Shown here in pieces: positions 42,796 to 52,291 of a stretch of DNA of 64,000 bases. The stretch is from Pseudomonadales bacterium (GTDB taxonomy: Bacteria > Pseudomonadota > Gammaproteobacteria > Pseudomonadales > Azotimanducaceae): assembly GCA_028281005.1 (NCBI GenBank), contig JANQKS010000043.1, positions 1 through 64,000 on the forward strand. The letters are read 5' to 3'. A program made the translations under genes and the position numbers. The notes under the pieces were generated by a model that saw only the letters and a list, made by a program, of their open reading frames with translations, made no database searches and was not told the origin of the DNA. The stretch's first letter is position 1; each line of letters begins with the position of its first letter.

Positions 42796-43884
42796 GTGGA
42801 AGCATTAGTTATTGGCGGCACCGGGCCTACTGGCCACTACATCGTCAACGGTTTGTTGGCGCGAGGTTTTGAAGTTGCCATCTTGCACACCGGGCGCCAC
42901 GAGGTAGACGAAATCCCAGCCCAAGTAGAACACATCCACACCAACCCGTTTGATCAAACGCTGCTTGCCGAAGCCATACGCGGACGTCATTGGGACCTGA
43001 CCATTGCCACCTACGGGCGCTTGCGCAGAGTGGCGGAAGTGATGGTTGGCCATACCCAACGGTTTATGTCTGTGGGTGGCGGGCCCGCCTATCGGGGCTA
43101 TATGAATGCGGAAGCGTTGTGGCCAACGGGCATGGTGGTGCCCACCGCTGAGGATGCGCCGAAGACCCGTAACGAAGCTGAAGACGGCAAAGGTTTTCGA
43201 GTGTTGAAAAGTGAAGAAGCGGTATTTGCCTTGCATGCGGACGCGACCCACTTCAGGTACCCGTACATCTACGGCAAGTATCAGATTGCCCCTCGCGAGT
43301 GGCCCATCGTCAAACGCATTTTGGATGGACGCCCACACATCATTCTGCCGGAGGATGGCCTAACCCTGAACCATTATGGCGGTGCCGCCAATATGGCCCA
43401 TGCGGTCTTGCTGGCGGTGGATCATGAGAGAACCTCACGAGGGCAAATTTACAACTGCGGCGATGCGAAGATTCTCACGTTGCGGCAGGTGGTTGAGGTG
43501 TGTAGCCAAGCCTTGGGGCATGTTTGGGACATCGTCTCCATGCCTTACTCCTTGGCCGTCTCTGCCCGGCCATTAATGGGCCAGCCCTGGGCTACCCATC
43601 GGGTTTTTGACCTGGCCAAAATCAAAACTGAGTTGGGTTATACGGACATCGTTGACCCTTTAGACGGCGTGGCAGAGGCAGCCCGTTATTATGCTGAACA
43701 TGGTGTGGACGAACGGGGTGCGGCCACGCTACAGGACCCCTACGACTATGCGGCGGAAGATCAATTGGTCCACGCGTGGCGCCAAGCCATGGCCAGTATC
43801 CCGGACAATTTGTTCAATGCCGAACCCGGCTACACCAGCTCCTACAGCGGTCCGGGGGGTAGCCAACGTAAAGCCGCGTGGTAG
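42796..43884 (+). CDS. NAD-dependent epimerase/dehydratase family protein
   Basis: A 362-residue extended SDR. The Rossmann motif GGTGPTGHYIV is at the very N-terminus, after GTG 42796 with GAGG 10 bases upstream. FMSVGGGPAYRGY follows, and FRYPYIYGKYQIAPREWPIVKR corresponds to the substrate/active-site region, although a standard YxxxK is not obvious. Later segments NHYGGAANMAHAVLLAV and FDLAKIKTELGYTD resemble those of nucleotide-sugar or isoflavone reductase-like family members. The substrate is unknown. MaoC and acyl-CoA dehydrogenase genes follow. Confidence 0.82.
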   Translation: MEALVIGGTGPTGHYIVNGLLARGFEVAILHTGRHEVDEIPAQVEHIHTNPFDQTLLAEAIRGRHWDLTIATYGRLRRVAEVMVGHTQRFMSVGGGPAYRGYMNAEALWPTGMVVPTAEDAPKTRNEAEDGKGFRVLKSEEAVFALHADATHFRYPYIYGKYQIAPREWPIVKRILDGRPHIILPEDGLTLNHYGGAANMAHAVLLAVDHERTSRGQIYNCGDAKILTLRQVVEVCSQALGHVWDIVSMPYSLAVSARPLMGQPWATHRVFDLAKIKTELGYTDIVDPLDGVAEAARYYAEHGVDERGAATLQDPYDYAAEDQLVHAWRQAMASIPDNLFNAEPGYTSSYSGPGGSQRKAAW

Positions 43885-43977
43885 CTGCAGCAACAAGCGG
43901 GCACACTACCACCGGGTACACAATGCGAGCGTGTACACAAAAAGCCGCACACACTTAACAAACAGGAGGCACCTCTT

Positions 43978-44496
43978 ATGGTGGCAGAAGCAAAGCCAGT
44001 TGGAGAACAGCGTTATCGAGAAAGTTACGGACGCTACTTAGAAGACTTTAAAGTAGGGGACGTTTATGAACACCGTCCCGGCCGCAGCGTAACTGAAACC
44101 GACAATACCTGGTTTACCTTGCTGACCATGAACCAGCATCCGCTGCATTTTGATCGCGAATATGGGGCCAAAAGTGAGTTTGGCCAGGTGTTGGTGAATT
44201 CCTGTTTAACCATTTCCGTGGTCACTGGCATGTCAGTGTCGGACATCTCGCAAAAAACCGTAGCGAATCTCGGCTGGGACAAGGTACGTCTCACCGGCCC
44301 GGTGTTTGTAGGCGATACGCTCTACGCCGAATCCAAAGTGTTGGAAATTCGTGCTTCCAAGTCCCGGCCCAATCAGGGCATTGTGACTGTAGAGACCGTG
44401 GGCAAAAAACAAGACGGCAGCCAGGTGATCAGTTTTGAGCGCGCCATGCTGATCCCCAAACGTGGCCATGCGGTGGACGACGAGTTGGATTACTAA
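43978..44496 (+). CDS. MaoC family dehydratase
   Basis: A 172-residue hot-dog-fold hydratase acting on enoyl-CoA-type thioesters. LEDFKVGDVYEHRPGRSVTE is the usual N-terminus, and NQHPLHFDREYGAKSEFGQVLVNS contains the hydratase-2 motif with catalytic Asp and His. The sequence resembles mesaconyl-CoA hydratase-type MaoC proteins. AGGAGG precedes the ATG. The acyl-CoA dehydrogenase gene follows three bases later, so both are likely in one degradation step series. Confidence 0.88.
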   Translation: MVAEAKPVGEQRYRESYGRYLEDFKVGDVYEHRPGRSVTETDNTWFTLLTMNQHPLHFDREYGAKSEFGQVLVNSCLTISVVTGMSVSDISQKTVANLGWDKVRLTGPVFVGDTLYAESKVLEIRASKSRPNQGIVTVETVGKKQDGSQVISFERAMLIPKRGHAVDDELDY

Positions 44497-44499
44497 ATC

Positions 44500-45636
44500 G
44501 TGCAAGACGAGCAGATTATTCTCGACAGCGTTGAGCGTTTCCTCGACAGACACGTGCGCCCTGTGGCCAAAGCGCTGGAATTGGCGGATGCCTATCCCCA
44601 TGAGGTAGTCAGTGAGATGCAGCGTCTGGGTCTGTTCGGCGCCACCATCGGTGAGCAGTACGGCGGTATGGGTTTACCGGCTTCCACTTATGCCAAAATT
44701 GTGGAACAAGTGTCCGCCGTATGGATGTCTGTATCGGGCATCTTCAATTCCCACCTCATCATGTGTGCAGCGATCGAGCGTTTTGGCACGGAAGACCTAA
44801 AACAACAATTTTTGCCACGCATGGCGCGCGGTGAATTGCGTGGCGGGATTGCGCTGACAGAGCCTGATTGCGGCACTGACTTACAGGCAATCCGCACCCG
44901 TGCCGACAAAGACGGCGACAGTTATGTCATCAACGGCACCAAACAATGGATCACCAATTCGGTACAAGGCAATGTCCTCGCCGTGTTGGTGAAAAGTGAT
45001 GTCAACACCACCCCGGCGCACAAAGGCATGAGTCTCCTGGTGGTGGAGAAAAGTGCAGGTTATAAGGCCCATAAGCTCGCCAAACTAGGGTACCGCGGCG
45101 TGGATACCGGTGAGGTGTTGTTTGAAGATGTACGCGTCCCGGCGAGCCACTTAGTGGGAGCGCAAGAAGGCCGCGGCTTGCAGCAAATTTTGTCCGGATT
45201 GGCGTTGGGGCGTATTAATGTTGCCGCCCGCGGCGTCGGGGTAGCGGATGCAGCATTAAAAGCGAGCCTCAACTACGCCCAAATCCGCAAGACATTTGGC
45301 CAACCCATCGCCCAGCACCAGGCCATACAACTCAAACTGGCGGACATGGCTACGCAAGTAGAAGCTGCCCGCTTGCTGACCCAGCGCGCGGCGGCAGCTT
45401 ATGACAGCGGTGAGCGGTGTGACTTGGAGGCGGGCATGGCAAAACTATTTGCTACCGAGACGGCGATGCACAATGCCAACGAAGCGCTGCGTATACACGG
45501 TGCTTATGGATATGCGCCGGAAAATGAAGTTGAACGCTACTATCGGGATGCACCGCTGCTGGTTGTTGGGGAGGGGACCAATGAGTTGCAGCGGCTCATT
45601 ATCGCGCGCCAGCTGTTGGAGCGATATCCGGCATAA
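44500..45636 (+). CDS. Acyl-CoA dehydrogenase
   Basis: A 378-residue FAD enzyme introducing an alpha,beta double bond into acyl-CoAs. It has IALTEPDCGTDL and INGTKQWITN, the family FAD-contacting segments, and RKTFGQPIAQHQAIQ. The catalytic base is expected in LLVVGEGTNELQRLIIARQ. Start GTG 44500 lies three bases after the MaoC stop. The substrate is not predictable; the length and motifs fit short/medium-chain or branched-chain members. Confidence 0.92.
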   Translation: MQDEQIILDSVERFLDRHVRPVAKALELADAYPHEVVSEMQRLGLFGATIGEQYGGMGLPASTYAKIVEQVSAVWMSVSGIFNSHLIMCAAIERFGTEDLKQQFLPRMARGELRGGIALTEPDCGTDLQAIRTRADKDGDSYVINGTKQWITNSVQGNVLAVLVKSDVNTTPAHKGMSLLVVEKSAGYKAHKLAKLGYRGVDTGEVLFEDVRVPASHLVGAQEGRGLQQILSGLALGRINVAARGVGVADAALKASLNYAQIRKTFGQPIAQHQAIQLKLADMATQVEAARLLTQRAAAAYDSGERCDLEAGMAKLFATETAMHNANEALRIHGAYGYAPENEVERYYRDAPLLVVGEGTNELQRLIIARQLLERYPA

Positions 45637-45678
45637 GGCGCCGTGGTGGCTTATTTCCGGGATTTAGAGTGTGCTGAG

Positions 45679-45864
45679 CTAAACCGCGTGTGAGAGCTGT
45701 TGTGCCAGCGCTTCGTCGATCACTTGTTGGGCGTGTTCGATACAGGTGCCGCAGTTGGTAGCTGCACCGAGGTGCGCTTGGATGGTGGCGAGATCATCTG
45801 CGCCATTCGCGACCGCGTCTCTTATTTCCTGATCAGAAACTGCCTTGCAGATACATACGTACAT
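45679..45864 (-). CDS. bfd: Bacterioferritin-associated ferredoxin
   Basis: A 61-residue 2Fe-2S protein that binds bacterioferritin and reduces its stored ferric iron for release. The four cluster cysteines are visible as MYVCICKAV and NCGTCIEHA. ATG 45864 is chosen because the family starts MYVCIC; an upstream extension adds only six residues. It is divergent from bfr, and a Fur-like box overlaps its promoter, fitting induction under iron starvation. Confidence 0.93.
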   Translation of the reverse strand: MYVCICKAVSDQEIRDAVANGADDLATIQAHLGAATNCGTCIEHAQQVIDEALAQQLSHAV

Positions 45865-45894
45865 GAGTGGTATGGATATCAACGGGTTGCCGTT

Positions 45895-45931
45895 ATTGTA
45901 ACCCTCTTATCTCTAAATGCAAATCGTTCTC
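45895..45931 (-). promoter_or_regulatory. bfd promoter with overlapping Fur-like box
   Basis: On the minus strand, -10 TACAAT (45900-45895) and a weak -35 TTGCAT (45922-45917) are spaced by 16 bases. The plus-strand sequence AAATGCAAATCGTTCTC at 45915-45931 resembles the Fur-box form AAATGATAATCATTCTC at all but three positions and covers the -35, so Fe-Fur would block bfd transcription. Confidence 0.6.
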
Positions 45932-45950
45932 GGTACTATTTTGGCTGTTA

Positions 45951-45980
45951 TTGACGTTGCCCGTTGAGATTAATTATTGT
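45951..45980 (+). promoter_or_regulatory. Candidate sigma-70 promoter of bfr
   Basis: TTGACG at 45951-45956 (5 of 6) and TATTGT at 45975-45980 (4 of 6) are separated by 18 bases, in an AT-rich stretch 87 bases before the bfr ATG. Confidence 0.5.
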
Positions 45981-46066
45981 TATAAATCAATAAGTTAGAT
46001 AGTTTTTCCCTTGCGTACTGAACGTCGCTGAGGCAATATGCGCCGAAGTTAAATTAAGGAAGATCG

Positions 46067-46546
46067 ATGCAATCGTTGGATCCCAGAGTCATTGAACAGC
46101 TCAACCAGATTCTGAAGAATGAATTGACTGCCATTAACCAGTATTTTTTGCACGCCAAGATGCTGGGAGACTGGGGCCTGAAGGCGCTCGCAGACCATGA
46201 ATATCATGAGTCGATTGATGAGATGAAACACGCAGATGAGCTCATCGAACGTATTCTGTTCCTGGAAGGTCTGCCAAATTTACAAGACCTCGGCAAACTC
46301 ATGATTGGCCAGGACGTACCGCAAATCTTAGAAGCGGACCTGGGTATGGAGATGACCGCCATGAGTGATCTACGTGAAACCATCGCCATCTGTGAGGAAG
46401 CCGGTGACTATGTTACACGGGATTTGGTCCGCAAGATCCTGGATTCCGAAGAAGAACACGTTGATTGGCTGGAGACGCAAAAGGGTCTGATTGAAAAAAT
46501 GGGCCTGGAAAACTACATCCAGTCACAAAGTGCCGGCGAAGGTTAA
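46067..46546 (+). CDS. bfr: Bacterioferritin
   Basis: A 159-residue subunit of the 24-mer iron-storage cage. Ferroxidase ligands are visible at E19, E52 and H55, with later Glu/His residues in [10 protein letters not shown]; the heme-bridging methionine is M53 in IDEMKHAD. The sequence [19 protein letters not shown] and [14 protein letters not shown] match E. coli Bfr closely. AAGGAAG precedes the ATG. It is divergent from bfd, and its 3' end overlaps the convergent mobA by four bases. Confidence 0.97.
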   Translation: MQSLDPRVIEQLNQILKNELTAINQYFLHAKMLGDWGLKALADHEYHESIDEMKHADELIERILFLEGLPNLQDLGKLMIGQDVPQILEADLGMEMTAMSDLRETIAICEEAGDYVTRDLVRKILDSEEEHVDWLETQKGLIEKMGLENYIQSQSAGEG

Positions 46547-47160
46547 TCTGTTAAGTCTTCAGGACGGTTGATATTGCGAAACGCGCCAGGGGCGGCAAAC
46601 GCCGCCTGAGCCGCCTGTATCTCCGCCAGCCAAGCAAACACCGCCACCCCACCTCCCGTTAGGTACGCCAGCAAATTTGCGGTCACGCTGCGGTGCAGCA
46701 GCAAGTGCAGATGTTGTTGGCGCTCGCCATCATGCGCAACTAACGCGTAAGCGCGGGTGTGTTTGGCGCTTTGTTGCATGGTTGGATACCAGTCCGCCGG
46801 TAAACCGGGTGTGTCACCCGGGCTCACCAGTAACCAGCGTTGTGAGGAGTGGTCAGCCATCGCTTGTAGACCAGCCAACACGCCGACCAGCGGTCCGGGT
46901 TGCATGGAGTACCGCTTAAGAAGCTGATGGTCTTCAACCACAGGCGCGCGTTGTGCGTAGGTGGAGATGTTGCGATTGGCGCTGATGAGTTTTGGCATCT
47001 CCTCGGGTACGCTGGCCAGGACATGTTCGAGCATGGTGTGTTCTCGCCAATACAGGAGCGGTTTGTCTACGCCTCCCATCCGTGCGCCTTTGCCACCGCA
47101 CAATACCAACAGCGTGGTGTTGTGCGGCGTCGGCGTCACCCAAGGATCTTGTGGCGGCAT
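46543..47160 (-). CDS. mobA: Molybdenum cofactor guanylyltransferase MobA
   Basis: Attaches GMP to molybdopterin to make the bis-MGD cofactor. The 205-residue sequence has the nucleotidyltransferase motif [16 protein letters not shown] near the N-terminus, [27 protein letters not shown] with the metal-binding Asp, and ends with INRPEDL. Molybdoenzymes are not encoded in the window. It is convergent with bfr. Confidence 0.93.
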   Translation of the reverse strand: MPPQDPWVTPTPHNTTLLVLCGGKGARMGGVDKPLLYWREHTMLEHVLASVPEEMPKLISANRNISTYAQRAPVVEDHQLLKRYSMQPGPLVGVLAGLQAMADHSSQRWLLVSPGDTPGLPADWYPTMQQSAKHTRAYALVAHDGERQQHLHLLLHRSVTANLLAYLTGGGVAVFAWLAEIQAAQAAFAAPGAFRNINRPEDLTD

Positions 47161-47216
47161 CTTTGTGACGCTGTGTTAACGCTCGGTTCTATACGCTGGG
47201 TTCAAAAACGCTCGGT

Positions 47217-48353
47217 TCAATCGCTCAGCGTTTGGCCCAAGCGTTCCACGGCATCCGCGTAGTCTTGCATAAAGTCGTACACTACCGTGCGCGCACCCAC
47301 CGAAGCGTTCATCAAACCCACACCTTGGCCCACCCAATAAGTGGCCAAATTGCGTGCCCCAGGGTCACCGGCTTCAGCCAGTTTATCGATTTTACGCAGC
47401 GCCGGCTCACTGACCAAACTCTGTAGCGGCATGGGCAACGGTGATGGTGCTTCAGCAGCCTGCCAGGCATCGGTCCAGGAAGAGCGCAGTTGGCGAGTGT
47501 ATTTACCGGTACGGCTTTTCGAGCGCACCGTCTGGCGCGAGTTGGCGGCCAACATTTTTTCTTTCACCGCGGGATTGGTTTCCGCTTCTGAAGTGGTCAA
47601 CCACACCGAGCCGGTCCATGCGCCGTGGGCACCCATGGCCATACAGGCTGCCATTTGCCGGCCGGTGACGATACCGCCGGCGGCCAGCACGGAAACATTG
47701 GGATAGTCTTTGATGGCGTCCAGCACCTCGGGGACCAGCACCAAGGTGGAAATTTCGCCACAGTGTCCACCCGCTTCCGTGCCTGAAACAATCAGCACAT
47801 CCACGCCGGATTCACAGTGTTTAATGGCGTGTTCTTTGGCACCGGTCAACGCGCCGACACAGACGCCGGCGCTTTTGGCGCGCTCCAGCATAAAATGTGG
47901 CGGTACGCCGAGGGCGTTGACGATCATCTGGATGGGGTGTGCAAAGGCCACGTCCAACACGGCGCTGGCACCGGATTCGCGCATGTTATCGCCATAACCC
48001 GAGCGTGGCCGCTGCCACAAATCACTGGTATCGATCCCCGCCTGGGCGAGGATCGATTCCACATAGGCTTTGTGCTCCGGGGGGATACGCGCTTCGATAT
48101 CTTCCGGCGTGAGATTGCTGGATTCTTTGGCGTCGATGCTGTTCGGCACAATGATGTCGACACCGTAGGGTTTGCCGTCAATGTGCTCATCGATCCAGTT
48201 CAGTTCTATTTCCAGGCTTTCCGGCGTGTGGCCGGCAGCCCCGAGTACACCCATCCCGCCGGCCTTGCTGACTTCAACAATTACGTCTCTGCAGTGGCTG
48301 AAAGCAAATAGCGGAAATTCAATACCAAGTTGTTCGCAGAGCGGTGACATCAT
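47217..48353 (-). CDS. Nitronate monooxygenase/NPD-type FMN oxidoreductase
   Basis: A TIM-barrel flavoenzyme of about 378 residues. FMN-binding segments are AGGMGVLGAAGHTPESLE, VGALTGAKEHAIKH, IVSGTEAGGHCGEIS and VLAAGGIVTGRQMAACMAMGAHGAWTG. Members oxidise nitronates or act as enoyl reductase-like enzymes, so the substrate is open. The frame allows a start at 48386, but ATG 48353 follows AAGG and begins MMSPLCEQLGIEFPLF as homologues do. It lies among fatty-acid metabolism genes. Confidence 0.87.
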   Translation of the reverse strand: MMSPLCEQLGIEFPLFAFSHCRDVIVEVSKAGGMGVLGAAGHTPESLEIELNWIDEHIDGKPYGVDIIVPNSIDAKESSNLTPEDIEARIPPEHKAYVESILAQAGIDTSDLWQRPRSGYGDNMRESGASAVLDVAFAHPIQMIVNALGVPPHFMLERAKSAGVCVGALTGAKEHAIKHCESGVDVLIVSGTEAGGHCGEISTLVLVPEVLDAIKDYPNVSVLAAGGIVTGRQMAACMAMGAHGAWTGSVWLTTSEAETNPAVKEKMLAANSRQTVRSKSRTGKYTRQLRSSWTDAWQAAEAPSPLPMPLQSLVSEPALRKIDKLAEAGDPGARNLATYWVGQGVGLMNASVGARTVVYDFMQDYADAVERLGQTLSD

Positions 48354-48501
48354 CGCTTGACCCTTACCTTCGTTGGAAACCGTCAATTATGCCCGAAGGT
48401 TTGGGCTGATCCTTATTTAATATTGTGTGTCCGGTGCGAAAGCCGCAAACTGCGCGGGTTTTGTTTAACTTTTCTATGTTTGTCGCGAGAGGGAATCCCG
48501 T

Positions 48502-49299
48502 TTGAGCTTTCTTAAATCCGAACGTCACGGCCACGTGCTGGTGTTGACCATGTCCAGTCCTGAAACACGAAATGCACTAACCGGTGACGATCAGTTTGAT
48601 GATTTTGAACAGACCTGTCAGGCCATTAACGATGACATGTCCGTCCGCGCTGTGGTGCTAACTGGAGAGGGCAGTGCGTTCTGTGCGGGTGGCAATGTCA
48701 AAGACATGCGCGACCGCACCGGCTTGTTTTCTGGTGATCCCTTTGATCAAGCGGATGCCTATCGGCGCGGTATTCAACGCATTCCTCGCGCCATTTATGC
48801 ACTGAATGTACCGACCATTGCCGCGGTTAACGGTCCCGCGGTGGGTGCCGGCTGTGACCTCGCCACCATGTGTGACATTCGCATCGGCAGCACCAAGGCG
48901 ATGTTTGCCGAGAGTTTTGTCAAACTGGGCATCATCCCGGGTGATGGCGGCGCCTGGTTTTTACCCCGTGCAGTGGGTTATTCGAACGCCTGCAAAATGG
49001 CGTTCAGCGGCGAACCGGTGCGTGCCGAAGAGGCGTTACAGATGGGTTTGATGTCGGAGATGGTTGAACCTGAAACTTTGCTGGAGCGGGCCGTTGAGCT
49101 GGCGCAGAGCATAGCGGCAAACCCGCCGCATGCGGTGCGCTTGACCAAGCAGCTGATGCGCGCCAGCGAAAAGTCATCCCTTGACGAACTGCTGGATAAG
49201 TCAGCGGCTTTCCAAGCGGTTTGTCACGCGGAGCCGGATCACGCTGAAGCAGTTGCTGCGTTTTTTGAAAAGCGCAGTGGCAACTATCGCGAGTCTTGA
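48502..49299 (+). CDS. Enoyl-CoA hydratase/isomerase family protein
   Basis: A 265-residue crotonase. The oxyanion-hole motifs are GEGSAFCAGGNVKDMRD and VNGPAVGAGCDLATMCDIRIGS; the catalytic region is FAESFVKLGIIPGDGGAWFLP, with Glu in the first position and Asp in the second, as in many enoyl-CoA hydratases and isomerases. The start is TTG 48502, supported by GAGGG at 48488-48492. It is the second of three crotonase paralogues here. A serine hydrolase gene follows. Confidence 0.9.
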   Translation: MSFLKSERHGHVLVLTMSSPETRNALTGDDQFDDFEQTCQAINDDMSVRAVVLTGEGSAFCAGGNVKDMRDRTGLFSGDPFDQADAYRRGIQRIPRAIYALNVPTIAAVNGPAVGAGCDLATMCDIRIGSTKAMFAESFVKLGIIPGDGGAWFLPRAVGYSNACKMAFSGEPVRAEEALQMGLMSEMVEPETLLERAVELAQSIAANPPHAVRLTKQLMRASEKSSLDELLDKSAAFQAVCHAEPDHAEAVAAFFEKRSGNYRES

Positions 49300-49334
49300 G
49301 AACATAAATCGCAACCAGGAGAGGGAGCATACAC

Positions 49335-50651
49335 TTGAAGAGACACTCTACTTTAGTTTTGGCATTGGGATCGGTTTTGCTGCTGGCAGCCGCCTTACCC
49401 GCCAGTGGTCCGAGAGCATGGGCCAACGATCTGCCCCAGGTAAAACCCGAACGGCAGGGGTTTTCTACTCAACGACTGCAGCGTATTACCGATGTCACTC
49501 AGCAATACGTGGACGACGGCAAGTTGGCCGGGGTCATCACCATGGTGGCGCGCAACGGCAAAATTGTGCATTTCGAAGCGGTGGGTAATCGCGGCGCCGA
49601 GGACGCCTCCCCGCTACGCAAGGACGATTTATTCCGCATTTACTCGATGACCAAGCCGATCACCGCCGCCGCCGCCATGCAGTTGTACGAGCAGGGCCGC
49701 TTTCATCTAAACGATCCGGTGTCGAAGTTTGTACCAGAGCTCAAAAACGTTAAGGTGTTGAACGCAGACGGCGAATTGGCCGACCTCGAACGGCAAATGA
49801 CCATGCAACAGTTGCTCACCCACACCACCGGTTTGTCCTACGGATTTAATCCCCAAGGGGATCCGGTCGATCAGCACTACGTAGATGCAAAACTATGGGA
49901 ATCCAAAGATTTAGACGATTTTGCTAAGAAGCTAGGTGAGATACCGTTAAAATTCCAACCGGGTGCACAATGGCATTATTCGGTGGCGGTCGACGTGACG
50001 GGTTTGGTGGTGCAGCGGATCAGTGGGCAGTCTTTTGATGCCTACCTGGACGAGCACATCTTCCAGCCCCTGCAGATGATCGACACCTCGTTTGCGGTGC
50101 CCGAGGATAAGCTTGACCGGTTCCTGCCGAATCACTACATCGACCCGGAAACCAAGGTGCTGACGCAAACAGAACCCCAGGGCAACAGTGCCATGCAGGA
50201 CTATCAAAACGTCACGCTGTTCTCCGGCGGTGGCGGTCTGGTATCCAGCACCATGGACTACATGCGTTTTGCCGAAGCCATGCGTAACGGCGGCGCATTA
50301 GACGGTGCCCGTATTTTGGGTCCGAAAACGGTGGATTACATGGCCACCAACCACTTGCCGGCGAGTATCAACAGCGGTGGTACCGGCGAGGCACCCATTC
50401 TCGGCACCCAGCTGAACGGTTTTGGCTTTGGTCTGGGCTTCGGTCTGGTGACCGACCCTGCCGCCGGCGGGGTGATGGGCAGCGCCGGGGAGTACAACTG
50501 GGGCGGCGCCGCCGGTACCGTGTTCTGGATCGATCCGGTGGAAGAGGTCACCGTGGTGGGCATGATCCAGTTGATGGGATCACCGTATCCGTTCCGCTCG
50601 GACTTGAAGGTTGCCACCTATCAGGCGCTGGTGGACAGCTACGCCGATTAG
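49335..50651 (+). CDS. Exported beta-lactamase-like serine hydrolase
   Basis: A 438-residue protein of the class C beta-lactamase/esterase VIII superfamily. A signal peptide ends near AWAND. The catalytic S-x-x-K is SMTK at residues 104-107 (FRIYSMTKPITAAAAM), and the Tyr motif is in QWHYSVAVDVTG. Further segments LLTHTTGLSYGF and GGGGLVSSTMDYMRFA are typical. It is more probably an esterase or peptidase than an antibiotic resistance enzyme. Start TTG 49335 has GGAG upstream. Confidence 0.87.
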   Translation: MKRHSTLVLALGSVLLLAAALPASGPRAWANDLPQVKPERQGFSTQRLQRITDVTQQYVDDGKLAGVITMVARNGKIVHFEAVGNRGAEDASPLRKDDLFRIYSMTKPITAAAAMQLYEQGRFHLNDPVSKFVPELKNVKVLNADGELADLERQMTMQQLLTHTTGLSYGFNPQGDPVDQHYVDAKLWESKDLDDFAKKLGEIPLKFQPGAQWHYSVAVDVTGLVVQRISGQSFDAYLDEHIFQPLQMIDTSFAVPEDKLDRFLPNHYIDPETKVLTQTEPQGNSAMQDYQNVTLFSGGGGLVSSTMDYMRFAEAMRNGGALDGARILGPKTVDYMATNHLPASINSGGTGEAPILGTQLNGFGFGLGFGLVTDPAAGGVMGSAGEYNWGGAAGTVFWIDPVEEVTVVGMIQLMGSPYPFRSDLKVATYQALVDSYAD

Positions 50652-50669
50652 CCGCCAGGCCGGCTAACC

Positions 50670-51446
50670 TTAGCGAATGCCCTGACCGTCGTCGATTTTC
50701 ACGTAGGTCCCAGTGACTGCAGTGGAGGCTGGGGAGACGAAGTACAGTAGCGTGCTGTCCATTTCTGCCGGATCGCAGATGCGCTTGCGCGGGAACGCTT
50801 TGGTGATGTCTCCCATGCGCTCCAGCATGCCGTCCATCATTTCGGACGCAAAAGCGCCTGGGGCGATGGCATTGACGTTGATGTTGAAGCGCGCCCATTC
50901 CACAGCTAGCGCTTCGGTCATGCGAACAATGCCGGCCTTGGTGATGGAATACAGCGCGGCACCCTGTCCCGAATAGGTGAACGCACCGACGGACGATATA
51001 TTCACCATACGTCCGGGTAGTTCCGCGGCGATTAAGCGGCGGGCCACTTCACAGGACAACACGTAAGGGCCGCGCAGATTGGTATCGAAGACGTCATCAA
51101 TCAGCTCATTACTCATCTTGTGCGCGCGTTGGGCATCGGGGATGCCGGCGTTGTTGACCAAAATGGTGACGGTGCCCAAGGCTGCTTCGGCTTGCTCTAC
51201 ACAGGCAAGAATGGAGTCGTTGTCGCGCATGTCCAATGCAATGGGTTCAACCGTGGCGCCGGCGCTGCGTAACTCAGCAGCAAGTTCTTCCAAGCGTTCC
51301 ACCCGACGCCCGGTAATGGCTACCTTGGCCCCGCAGGCGGCCAAAACCTGTGCGAAGCGTTTCCCCAAACCGGACGTTGTGCCGGTGACTAAGGCCACTT
51401 GGCCGCTGAGGTCTTGGTTGAGGTTGGGTAGTGGATAATCTGTCAT
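50670..51446 (-). CDS. SDR family oxidoreductase
   Basis: A 258-residue classical short-chain dehydrogenase. The cofactor motif TGTTSGLGKRF is followed by TILVNNAG (N-N-A-G), VNISSVGAF with the catalytic Ser and YSITKAGIVRMTEALA with Tyr and Lys. The residue pattern after the second strand (ITGRRVERLEEL) favours NADPH. ATG 51446 is preferred to the upstream TTG. It is convergent with the serine hydrolase gene and divergent from the PhyH gene. The substrate may be a hydroxyacyl or ketoacyl intermediate. Confidence 0.9.
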   Translation of the reverse strand: MTDYPLPNLNQDLSGQVALVTGTTSGLGKRFAQVLAACGAKVAITGRRVERLEELAAELRSAGATVEPIALDMRDNDSILACVEQAEAALGTVTILVNNAGIPDAQRAHKMSNELIDDVFDTNLRGPYVLSCEVARRLIAAELPGRMVNISSVGAFTYSGQGAALYSITKAGIVRMTEALAVEWARFNINVNAIAPGAFASEMMDGMLERMGDITKAFPRKRICDPAEMDSTLLYFVSPASTAVTGTYVKIDDGQGIR

Positions 51447-51535
51447 GTTACACCTGTTCAAAAATGTCCAAAGCTGGCAGTGTAACAGTTCGTTCGCGGA
51501 AAGCAGTGCTAAGAAGAGCTAAGAAGAGAGTCGCC

Positions 51536-52291
51536 ATGCGTCTGTCATCACAACAACAAGAGCAGTACATCGAGCAGGGGTACCTGGTGTTGCCGGGACT
51601 CATCGAAGAAGCCGCGCTCAAGCGTTACAACGACCGCTTTGAAAGCTTAGTGCGCGGTGAACAGGCTTTGCCGCCTGGGATGAAGTTGATGCAAGACGTG
51701 ATGGTGGTCAAAGGCGCGGTGCAACCGGCCTCGGAGTTACATGCGGTCAACAAACTCTTGTGCTTTGAAGAAGATGAAGTGTTGTTTGATTTTGCCCAGC
51801 ATCCTGGGTTAATGAGCGCGGTGCGCAGCCTCATCGGCGAAGAGATCTACAGCCTGTCTTCGAACATCTTTAACAAGCCGCCGGGGGTAGACGGCAAACA
51901 CCCGATGCATCAAGACCTGCGCTATTTCAAAATTGGCCCGGCGGATAAAATTGTCGGTGTGTGGACCGCCATGTTTCCAGCCACCCGGGAGTCCGGCTGT
52001 TTGGCGGTTATTCCCGGTTCCCATACACGGGGCATGCTTGAACACGAAAGTCCCGATTGGGAGTTTGTGAACCACGGCTTTTTTGGCATCGAAGACCTGG
52101 ACTTGTCCCAGCGTCAACATGTCGAACTGCAGCCGGGGGATACTTTGTTGTTTCATCCGTTGCTGATTCACGGCTCGGGCACCAACACCAGCGACCACTT
52201 TCGGCGTGCCATTTCAATCCATTGCGCGTCCGCCGAGTGCGCTGGCGAAGGTGATTGGAAATCTAACCGCTTCACCCGGCGCTTACCCTAA
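51536..52291 (+). CDS. Phytanoyl-CoA dioxygenase (PhyH) family protein
   Basis: A 251-residue Fe(II)/2-oxoglutarate-dependent oxygenase. The facial triad is visible as H-Q-D in KHPMHQDLRYFK and the distal His in FHPLLIHGSGTNTSDHFRRAIS, whose Arg binds 2-oxoglutarate. ATG 51536 is used because homology begins at RLSSQQQEQYIEQGYLVLP; the frame is open 35 codons further. The APC permease starts directly at the next base after the stop. Its substrate could be a branched acyl compound or a small metabolite. Confidence 0.87.
   Translation: MRLSSQQQEQYIEQGYLVLPGLIEEAALKRYNDRFESLVRGEQALPPGMKLMQDVMVVKGAVQPASELHAVNKLLCFEEDEVLFDFAQHPGLMSAVRSLIGEEIYSLSSNIFNKPPGVDGKHPMHQDLRYFKIGPADKIVGVWTAMFPATRESGCLAVIPGSHTRGMLEHESPDWEFVNHGFFGIEDLDLSQRQHVELQPGDTLLFHPLLIHGSGTNTSDHFRRAISIHCASAECAGEGDWKSNRFTRRLP

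Noticed and set aside
49335-50651. Beta-lactamase resistance gene
   Set aside because: It has the S-x-x-K fold but sits among lipid genes and resembles esterase VIII or penicillin-binding-like hydrolases; nothing indicates a resistance role.
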